Assembly (NCBI GenBank): GCA_013003325.1
Contig: JABDJU010000049.1
Span: 1 to 8,386 of the forward strand
Length of the DNA stretch: 8,386 bases
From: Acidimicrobiales bacterium
Lineage (GTDB): Bacteria; Actinomycetota; Acidimicrobiia; Acidimicrobiales; SZUA-35
Direction of reading: 5' to 3'
The notes beneath the pieces were generated by a model, which had not been told where the DNA came from, did no database searches, and saw only the letters and a list, made by a program, of their open reading frames with translations. Both the position numbers and the translations under genes were made by a program. Shown piece by piece: positions 1 through 4,875 of this stretch; position 1 is the first letter of the stretch, and every line of letters starts with the position of its first letter.

Positions 1-179
1 TCGGTAACGAATGTCGAGGATGCAACCAGGGCTGCGAGCAGCGGGGCGGGGAGTAAGAGGGCTAGCCGGTCGACCCAGAACGGCAGATCACGGTCGCCGC
101 CGAGCAGCAGCGGCCCGGCCGACTTGAAGGCGTAGCTGATGGCGGCGAGCATCAACACTGTCATCATCGGATCGGTCAC
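1..179 (-). CDS. azlD: AzlD-family branched-chain amino acid transport subunit (partial, N-terminal 59 residues)
   Basis: This is the start of the small membrane subunit of an AzlCD-type amino acid exporter; the rest lies beyond the left edge. The GTG start at 179-177 overlaps the azlC stop (TGA at 178-176) in a GTGA junction, which implies translational coupling. The visible protein begins MTDPMMTVLMLAAISYAFKS and continues with a Leu-Leu-Leu-Gly-Gly turn, then a Leu/Pro/Ala-rich hydrophobic stretch (LALLLPAPLLAALVA). This pattern, an N-terminal helix followed by a short polar turn and a second helix containing a Pro-Ala-Leu-Leu-Ala-Ala-like motif, is what AzlD proteins of about 100 residues show. 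Identification rests on this plus the position directly after azlC. In characterised systems AzlC and AzlD together export branched-chain amino acids or analogues; the substrate here is inferred. An alternative start at the ATG pair four codons in is possible. Confidence 0.82.
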   Translation of the reverse strand, partial: MTDPMMTVLMLAAISYAFKSAGPLLLGGDRDLPFWVDRLALLLPAPLLAALVASSTFVT

Positions 180-895
180 GACGTTCTCCACCGCTCAGGT
201 AGCCGCCAGGGCCGGTAGATCACTACCGCAAGTGCTGAGGCGACGATGGGGACACCGGCGGGAAGGAGCGGTGCTCCTAGAAGCGCGATGGCTGCGCCAG
301 CGACCATCAAAACGCGCTGTTCGACGCTGTCGAGCCGGGGCCACAGCAGGGCCAGGAACGAGGCCGGGATCGTGGCATCGATTCCGTAGGTGACCACGAG
401 CTCGCCAGCACTGCCGAGCACGGTGAAGCCGAGGATCGTGAATAGATTCCACAGCACGAACACGCCGAGACCCCCGGCCAGGTACCCGTAGCGACGCCAA
501 TGCAGGTCCTTCTGAGCGCTCCCGACTGCAGTCGACTCGTCGATCATGAGCTGGGACACGACGCCCCGCCACCACAGCGAGCCCTTGAGCGCCGGCGCCA
601 TCACAACCCCGAAGGCCATCGAACGCATGTTGAGAAGGGCTCCAGCGGTCACCGCGGCGACAACCGACCCGCCGTCGGCCAGCACGGTGGCCGCTGCGAA
701 TTGAGCGCTACCGCCAAACACGAGACTGGAGAAGCCGATCGCCTCGATCAATCGAAAGTCGGCTTCGGCACAGATGATCCCGAACGCAGCTGCAAATGGG
801 GATACCGCCAGCGCGATCGAGCCGGCCTGGCGGAGGATCTGATTCCTGACCTGAGTGTCGTGTTCGGCGCCAGTTGGCTGAGCGCTCGCAGACAC
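176..895 (-). CDS. azlC: AzlC-family branched-chain amino acid exporter, large subunit
   Basis: This is a multi-pass inner-membrane protein of 239 residues, normal for the AzlC/YgaZ family. Family signatures are visible: Phe-Gly-Gly-Ser-Ala-Gln-Phe-Ala-Ala at about 60-68, the Asn-Met-Arg segment at 89-91 where the family usually has Asn-Ala-Arg, and Met-Ile-Asp-Glu-Ser-Thr-Ala at 117-123. Hydrophobic segments occupy roughly 26-42, 52-70, 76-100, 138-160, 173-185 and 195-228. With its partner AzlD it should export branched-chain amino acids. I chose the GTG at 895-893 because the frame has no ATG near the conserved region, and the resulting N-terminus is family-length; the longer open frame upstream runs antisense through the neighbouring dehydrogenase. 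No strong ribosome binding site precedes it, but a TAGGCT hexamer lies 7 nt upstream. The exact start is uncertain, the family assignment is not. Confidence 0.88.
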   Translation of the reverse strand: MSASAQPTGAEHDTQVRNQILRQAGSIALAVSPFAAAFGIICAEADFRLIEAIGFSSLVFGGSAQFAAATVLADGGSVVAAVTAGALLNMRSMAFGVVMAPALKGSLWWRGVVSQLMIDESTAVGSAQKDLHWRRYGYLAGGLGVFVLWNLFTILGFTVLGSAGELVVTYGIDATIPASFLALLWPRLDSVEQRVLMVAGAAIALLGAPLLPAGVPIVASALAVVIYRPWRLPERWRTS

Positions 896-902
896 AGCGG
901 GA

Positions 903-908
903 AGCCTA
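903..908 (-). promoter_or_regulatory. Possible -10 element for azlCD
   Basis: Read on the minus strand this is TAGGCT, matching the actinobacterial TAnnnT -10 pattern and ending 7 nt before the chosen GTG start. Transcription would then begin at or next to the start codon, giving a leaderless mRNA. No good -35 is visible. The motif is short and could occur by chance; its support is the spacing and the mirror-image arrangement with the element at 919-924. Confidence 0.3.
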
Positions 909-918
909 CTGACACAGC

Positions 919-924
919 TACTGT
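919..924 (+). promoter_or_regulatory. Possible -10 element for the divergent dehydrogenase gene
   Basis: TACTGT on the plus strand fits TAnnnT and ends 7 nt before the ATG at 932. It is also the right part of a short perfect inverted repeat, ACAG-CTA-CTGT (914-924), which sits between the two divergent genes and could be part of an operator. No -35 of quality was found. The absence of a Shine-Dalgarno sequence before the ATG is consistent with a leaderless transcript. Confidence 0.3.
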
Positions 925-931
925 CCCGAGC

Positions 932-1900
932 ATGACACCCAAGCGAATCGGTTTCATCGGTCTCGGCAACGTCGGCCACAAGCTCGCCGGCAGCTTGCTG
1001 CGCAACGGCTACGACCTGATGGTTCGGGATCTCGACCCTACGGCGGCTCAGCCGTTCGTCGATCGGGGAACACAGTTTGCCGAGTCGCCTCGTGCCATGG
1101 CGGAGGCCTGCGACATGGTCATCACCTGCCTGCCCAGCCCGGCGTCGTGCTCGGCGGTCATGGAGGGTCCGGACGGCCTTCTCAAGGGTCTGAGCGAGGG
1201 GATGATCTGGGCGGAGATGAGCACCACTGATTCCCAGGAGGTCGTCCGGATGGCCGCTCTCGTGAGGAGCAAGGGGGCCGAAGCCATCGACTGTCCGGTA
1301 TCGGGCGGGTGCCACCGCGCTGACACCGGCAACATCAGCATCTTCGCCGGCTGCAACCGTGAGACCTTCGAGCGAGCATTCCCTGTGCTCACGGCGTTGG
1401 GTCGACGAATCCTGCACACCGGTGAGGTGGGGTCGGCTTCGATCCTCAAAGTGATGACGAACTACTTGGCCACCGTGAATCTGGTGTCGGTGGCCGAAGC
1501 TCTCACAACGGCGAAGGCGATGGGCCTAGATCTCAACACGACCTACGAGGCCATTGCGATCTCGTCAGGAACGTCGTTCGTACACGAAACCGAGGGGCAG
1601 GTGATCCTCAATGGATCGCGCGACATCAGCTTCACCATGGATCTCGTCGCCAAAGACGTCGGGCTCTTCCAGTCGCTGGCCGAACAGCACGGAGTCCCGC
1701 TCGAATTGTCGCCGTTGATCAACGACATCTTTGCCGACGGCATCGAGCGCTACGGACCACGCGAACTCTCACCCAACATCATCAAGCGACTCGAGGATGC
1801 CACGGGTTTGAGCGTTATCGCTCCCGGCTTCCCGCCCGAGATGGTCGACGACGAACCGGAGGAGCCCGGCTACGAGGTAATCCCGACCGGCCGAGCCTGA
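932..1900 (+). CDS. NAD(P)-dependent beta-hydroxyacid dehydrogenase (3-hydroxyisobutyrate dehydrogenase family)
   Basis: This soluble oxidoreductase would interconvert a beta-hydroxyacid and its semialdehyde or keto form with NAD(P). The N-terminal Rossmann fold carries Gly-Leu-Gly-Asn-Val-Gly at 10-15. The substrate-binding motif is Asp-Cys-Pro-Val-Ser-Gly-Gly at 120-126, where the family usually has Asp-Ala-Pro-Val-Ser-Gly-Gly. The catalytic lysine is K173 in GSASILKVMTNYL, with N177 following, and the second conserved lysine is K241 in LVAKDVG. The helical C-terminal domain follows. At 322 residues it is about 25 longer than typical members; the surplus is an acidic, proline-rich tail (about 300-322). 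I place the start at the ATG at 932, just before the Rossmann fold; the frame stays open further upstream, but that part is antisense to azlC. The substrate cannot be read from sequence: 3-hydroxyisobutyrate, tartronate semialdehyde and related compounds are all used in this family. It is divergent from azlC and convergent with the short-chain dehydrogenase. Confidence 0.9.
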   Translation: MTPKRIGFIGLGNVGHKLAGSLLRNGYDLMVRDLDPTAAQPFVDRGTQFAESPRAMAEACDMVITCLPSPASCSAVMEGPDGLLKGLSEGMIWAEMSTTDSQEVVRMAALVRSKGAEAIDCPVSGGCHRADTGNISIFAGCNRETFERAFPVLTALGRRILHTGEVGSASILKVMTNYLATVNLVSVAEALTTAKAMGLDLNTTYEAIAISSGTSFVHETEGQVILNGSRDISFTMDLVAKDVGLFQSLAEQHGVPLELSPLINDIFADGIERYGPRELSPNIIKRLEDATGLSVIAPGFPPEMVDDEPEEPGYEVIPTGRA

Positions 1901-1951
1901 CCACACCACCCGAGATTCGTCCCCACCGCCGGAATTTGGATCGCTATCGAT

Positions 1952-2716
1952 CTACTGAGCGGTCCAGCCACCGTCGACGACGAGTACATGACCGGTCACC
2001 ATGTTGGCAGCAGGAGACGCCAGATAGACAACGGCCCCGGCAACGTCGGTGATCGTTCCCACCCGCCCGGCTGGGATCCGCTCGAGCACCGCGGCGAGAT
2101 AATCCGGTTGATCGAGGCGTTCGGCCGTTCCCGGTGTGTAGATGAACGTCGGGGCAACGGCGTTCACGTTGACCCCACGGTGTGACCACTCGAGGGCCAA
2201 CACCTTCGTCAGCATGTTCACGCCACCCTTCGAAGCCGAGTACACCGCATGATCCCTGATGCCGACCACGCCCGCCTGAGAGCTGAGGTTCACGATCCGA
2301 CCGTGACCTTGTTCGAGCATGATGCGCCCCGCAGCCTGACAGCAGAAGAATAGACCCTTTAGGTTCACGTCCATCATCTCGTCCCAGTCGCCCTCGGTGA
2401 CATCCTCGGCCCTGTGGTTGGCGCCCAACCCGGCGTTGTTCACGAGGATGTGAAGCGCACCGAAGTGGTCCAACACCGCCTCCATGGCCGAGCCGATGCT
2501 CTCGAGGTCGGTCACGTCGAGGAGGGTCGGCCATGCGACCCCGCCTTCCTCGGAGATCTCCGCAACGAGGGTCTCGAGGACTGCAACGTCCCGGCCGAGC
2601 ACCGCCACCGAGGCGCCGGCACGAGCCAGGAGCAATGCGACCCCGCGTCCGATCCCCCGGCCGGCCCCCGTGACCACGGCGACCTGACCGTCGAGTCGAA
2701 AGTCAGGTGTGTCCAT
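1952..2716 (-). CDS. Classical short-chain dehydrogenase/reductase
   Basis: This is a cytosolic NAD(P)-dependent oxidoreductase of 254 residues, the usual length for classical SDRs. The cofactor motif Thr-Gly-Ala-Gly-Arg-Gly-Ile-Gly is at 16-23 and Asn-Asn-Ala-Gly at 93-96. The catalytic tetrad is complete: N118, S146, Y159 and K163, with Ser and Tyr 13 residues apart as in FabG. The C-terminus ends in the conserved VTGHVLVVDGG segment. An Arg after the first Gly-Ala-Gly and Gly41-Arg42 at the end of beta-2 make NADP(H) plausible, but this is inference. The closest general types are FabG-like or gluconate/2-deoxygluconate dehydrogenase-like SDRs; the substrate is unknown. The ATG start at 2716 is well placed before the Rossmann fold and has no Shine-Dalgarno sequence. 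Only 51 bp separate its stop from that of the convergent upstream dehydrogenase, with no strong terminator between them. Confidence 0.92.
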   Translation of the reverse strand: MDTPDFRLDGQVAVVTGAGRGIGRGVALLLARAGASVAVLGRDVAVLETLVAEISEEGGVAWPTLLDVTDLESIGSAMEAVLDHFGALHILVNNAGLGANHRAEDVTEGDWDEMMDVNLKGLFFCCQAAGRIMLEQGHGRIVNLSSQAGVVGIRDHAVYSASKGGVNMLTKVLALEWSHRGVNVNAVAPTFIYTPGTAERLDQPDYLAAVLERIPAGRVGTITDVAGAVVYLASPAANMVTGHVLVVDGGWTAQ

Positions 2717-2722
2717 CCAACG

Positions 2723-2751
2723 AGTATGACCGTCGAAGCGGCGCTGGTCAT
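2723..2751 (-). promoter_or_regulatory. Candidate promoter of the short-chain dehydrogenase gene
   Basis: On the minus strand, ATGACC at 2751-2746 resembles a -35 (4 of 6 with TTGACA) and CATACT at 2728-2723 a -10 (4 of 6 with TATAAT), with a 17-bp spacer. The -10 ends 6 nt before the ATG, so any transcript would be nearly leaderless. Both boxes are weak matches in GC-rich DNA. Confidence 0.25.
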
Positions 2752-2773
2752 GTCCACCGGCACAGACCCCCGG

Positions 2774-2801
2774 CTGACGACGTGGAGCCTGTCGGTACCC
2801 T
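2774..2801 (+). promoter_or_regulatory. Candidate promoter of the ATP-grasp/methyltransferase cluster
   Basis: CTGACG at 2774-2779 (4 of 6 with TTGACA) and TACCCT at 2796-2801 (TAnnnT type) are separated by 16 bp. The -10 ends 6 nt before the GTG at 2808. This is the only gap upstream of the three-gene plus-strand cluster and is shared with the divergent short-chain dehydrogenase, so a promoter is expected here. The specific boxes are tentative. Confidence 0.3.
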
Positions 2802-2807
2802 GGAACG

Positions 2808-3701
2808 GTGAGACAGTCGATCGCACTGGTAGCGGCGCGCGACGCGCTGGACCTCGATACCGACGGCCCGTTCCTGTTTCCTGCGCTCGAGGATGCGTCG
2901 GTTGCCTACGAGGTGGTTGCCTGGGATGACCCGTCGGTACGGTGGAATCGATTCGGTGCGGTCGTACTCCGTGCGACCTGGGACTACTACCAGCGTCCTG
3001 ACGACTTCATCGACGTGATCGAGGCGATTGCTGCGGTGGCCACGCTGTACAACCCGATCGAGCCGATCCAGTGGAATATCGACAAGCGATACCTCAGTGA
3101 GCTTTCCCGGGCCGGCCACCCAACCGTGCCGACGGCTTTTGTCGCCCACCTCTCACCCCCGACCGAATTGGGCGCTGCGTTGTCTCGCTTGGAGCGCTGG
3201 GAATGCGAAGAAGTGGTGGTCAAACCGACGGTGTCAGCGGGATCAAACGATACGTTTCGGCTCGACGCCCCGGATGGGTCGGCGATCACCAGAGCTGTGC
3301 AAGCCATCATCGACGGCGACCGCGTAGCGATGCTGCAGCCGTATCTCTCGCTGGTCGATTCCTACGGGGAACGGGGCTGTGTATACGTGAACGGTACGTT
3401 CGACCATGCCTTTGCCAAAGCTGCGCTGTTGAGTCCAGGCGGTCCGAACATCGACGGCCTCTTCGCCCCCGAAAACATCACATCGACTGAGCTGACCGAC
3501 GAGGAACGGTCGGTTGCCGATGGGGTGAACCGGTGGCTGACCGATCGGTTCGGCCCGCTTCTGTTTGCCCGCATCGACCTGCTTCCGAGTCGCGACGGTC
3601 CGATGATTGTCGAAGTAGAGCTCATTGAGCCGAGCCTGTTCTTCGAAGCCGACCCGCCCAGCGCCGCCCGGTTCGCCGCGGTCCTGGCTGAGATCGTGTA
3701 G
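2808..3701 (+). CDS. ATP-grasp domain protein (glutathione synthetase/DcsG-like fold), function unknown
   Basis: This 297-residue protein looks like a compact ATP-grasp ligase, an enzyme type that joins an acyl-phosphate intermediate to an amine or similar nucleophile. Supporting features are Leu-Arg-Ala-Thr-Trp-Asp-Tyr at 54-60, Trp-Asn-Ile-Asp-Lys-Arg at 89-94, the probable ATP-binding lysine K139 in Val-Val-Val-Lys-Pro followed by a Ser-Ala-Gly-Ser loop, Leu-Gln-Pro-Tyr at 176-179, the Ala-Arg-Ile-Asp-Leu strand at 254-258, and metal-binding acidic residues E269 and E271 in Val-Glu-Val-Glu-Leu-Ile-Glu-Pro-Ser-Leu. This pattern is shared with the actinobacterial group that includes the cyclo-ligase DcsG of D-cycloserine synthesis, but no other cycloserine gene is here, so that specific role should not be assumed. 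The start is GTG at 2808; no ATG lies nearby in frame. It is the first gene of a cluster and its stop is 8 nt before the next start. Confidence 0.8.
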   Translation: MRQSIALVAARDALDLDTDGPFLFPALEDASVAYEVVAWDDPSVRWNRFGAVVLRATWDYYQRPDDFIDVIEAIAAVATLYNPIEPIQWNIDKRYLSELSRAGHPTVPTAFVAHLSPPTELGAALSRLERWECEEVVVKPTVSAGSNDTFRLDAPDGSAITRAVQAIIDGDRVAMLQPYLSLVDSYGERGCVYVNGTFDHAFAKAALLSPGGPNIDGLFAPENITSTELTDEERSVADGVNRWLTDRFGPLLFARIDLLPSRDGPMIVEVELIEPSLFFEADPPSAARFAAVLAEIV

Positions 3702-3709
3702 CGGCACCG

Positions 3710-4339
3710 ATGGGTCACTACTTCGACGACGATGTTGCGACCGAATCGCGACGGCGGGCCGTGGTTCTCGCTGTGCCCGGCTTGTCGACGAGCCTGGTCA
3801 CCGATCGGGGCGTGTTCTCTCCCGACCAAGTGGATCGCGGCACCCGGTATCTCCTGCGTACCGGACCGCACCCCGCGTACAGCAACACCGACATCGTCGA
3901 TATCGGTGCAGGGTACGGGCCGATCACCTGTGCCCTGGCAACCTGGAATCCCCAAGCGACGATCTGGGCTGTCGAGGTGAACGAACGGGCCAGGGAGCTG
4001 TGCCTCCTGAATGCGTCCAACCTGAACCTCTCCAACGTGAAGGTCGTGGCTCCCGACGAGGTCCCCGACGGATTGCTCGTCGATCGCATATGGAGCAACC
4101 CGCCGATCCGAATCGGCAAGCCAGCACTCCACGAACTGCTTTCGTCCTGGCTCAACCGGCTGCGGCCGTGGGGGTCGGCTCATCTCGTGGTGCACAAGAA
4201 CCTAGGCTCAGACAGCCTCCACAGATGGCTCGAGGGTCAGGGATTCGTCGTTGTCCGCCGTGGGTCTGAGGGCGGCTATCGCATACTCGACGTAACCCAC
4301 AGCGACCCTGACGCCGTGAACGAGGCCCAGAAGCAGTGA
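3710..4339 (+). CDS. Class I SAM-dependent methyltransferase, YbxB/RsmC C-terminal-domain type
   Basis: This is a 209-residue single-domain methyltransferase of the MTS (methyltransferase small) family, whose best known member RsmC methylates N2 of a guanine in 16S rRNA. It begins His-Tyr-Phe, then has Thr-Asp-Arg-Gly-Val-Phe-Ser at 31-37 and Val-Asp-Arg-Gly-Thr at 41-45, as in YbxB-like proteins of about 200 residues, so it is full length for that group although it lacks the N-terminal domain of E. coli RsmC. SAM-binding motif I is Asp-Ile-Gly-Ala-Gly-Tyr-Gly at 64-70, the acidic ribose-binding residue is E89, and the catalytic motif is Asn-Pro-Pro-Ile-Arg at 130-134. An Asn-Pro-Pro motif points to methylation of an exocyclic amino group of a base; the exact target is not known. 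It follows the ATP-grasp gene by 8 nt without a Shine-Dalgarno sequence and overlaps the next gene by 4 nt, so translation is probably coupled. Confidence 0.88.
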   Translation: MGHYFDDDVATESRRRAVVLAVPGLSTSLVTDRGVFSPDQVDRGTRYLLRTGPHPAYSNTDIVDIGAGYGPITCALATWNPQATIWAVEVNERARELCLLNASNLNLSNVKVVAPDEVPDGLLVDRIWSNPPIRIGKPALHELLSSWLNRLRPWGSAHLVVHKNLGSDSLHRWLEGQGFVVVRRGSEGGYRILDVTHSDPDAVNEAQKQ

Positions 4340-4875
4340 AGCCGCTCTCCCCCACTGACTTGAAGCGACTCCATCGGCGGTGGCGAAAGAGGACAGACCA
4401 ACAGCTCGGTTTGATTCTCGACGGCGTCCAACAGCCCTTCAATGTCGGCAGCATCTTGCGAAGCGCTGCCGCCTACGGCGTACGCGACCTGTGGCTGGTT
4501 CCGCCGACCGCAGATCCGGGCGACAAGAAGGTCCAGATCACCGCCAAAGGCTGCGATCGCTTTCTGCATTTGCACACCGCCCCCGACGGGTCGGCCGCCG
4601 CGGAGGTCGCTCGCGCCGCCGGCTATCGGGTTGTTGCCATCGAGCTGGTCGAAGGGGCGGCGCCCATCTTCGAAACCGATCTGTCCCAGGGTCCGGTTGC
4701 ATTGGTGCTGGGTCACGAGGAGCGGGGCGTGCATCGCCGGACGCTCGAATCGGCCGATGCAACGGCCTTCCTGCCATTGACCGGTCAGATAGGTAGTTTG
4801 AACGTGGGGCACACCGCAACGGCGGTATTGGCCGAGGTTCGTCGCCAGGGGTGGGTGGCAGCCGACTCTCGTTAG
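4336..4875 (+). CDS. SpoU/TrmH-family RNA 2'-O-methyltransferase
   Basis: This 179-residue protein is a minimal SPOUT-class methyltransferase that would transfer a methyl group from SAM to a ribose 2'-OH in tRNA or rRNA. The three family motifs are present: motif 1 Asn-Val-Gly-Ser-Ile-Leu-Arg-Ser at 36-43 with N36 and catalytic-type R42; motif 2 Leu-Gly-His-Glu-Glu-Arg-Gly at 125-131 with G126 and E128; motif 3 Leu-Pro-Leu-Thr-Gly at 146-150 and Gly-Ser-Leu-Asn-Val-Gly at 153-158, part of the trefoil knot. The residue after Asn-Val is Gly rather than the usual Ser. It has no N-terminal RNA-binding domain of the RlmB type, so size resembles TrmL or short TrmH proteins, but the target nucleotide cannot be assigned. 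The GTG start at 4336 overlaps the previous gene's TGA in a GTGA junction. Its TAG stop overlaps the stop of priA on the other strand. Confidence 0.9.
   Translation: MKPLSPTDLKRLHRRWRKRTDQQLGLILDGVQQPFNVGSILRSAAAYGVRDLWLVPPTADPGDKKVQITAKGCDRFLHLHTAPDGSAAAEVARAAGYRVVAIELVEGAAPIFETDLSQGPVALVLGHEERGVHRRTLESADATAFLPLTGQIGSLNVGHTATAVLAEVRRQGWVAADSR

Noticed and set aside
500..931. The open frame of the beta-hydroxyacid dehydrogenase extends 144 codons upstream of the chosen ATG
   Set aside because: The extension is antisense to conserved azlC sequence, has no family resemblance, and the Rossmann fold begins directly after the ATG at 932.
896..1417. The azlC frame stays open for 174 codons upstream of the chosen GTG
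   Set aside because: This part runs antisense through the conserved dehydrogenase and has low-complexity, arginine-rich composition without membrane segments; AzlC homologues are about 230-240 residues.
1938..1953. Small hairpin GATCG-CTAT-CGATC between the two convergent dehydrogenase genes, a possible terminator
   Set aside because: The stem is only 5-6 bp, it overlaps the short-chain dehydrogenase stop codon, and no T-run follows on either strand.
3362..4195. A 277-codon open frame on the minus strand
   Set aside because: It is antisense to the ATP-grasp and methyltransferase genes and has no recognisable domain.
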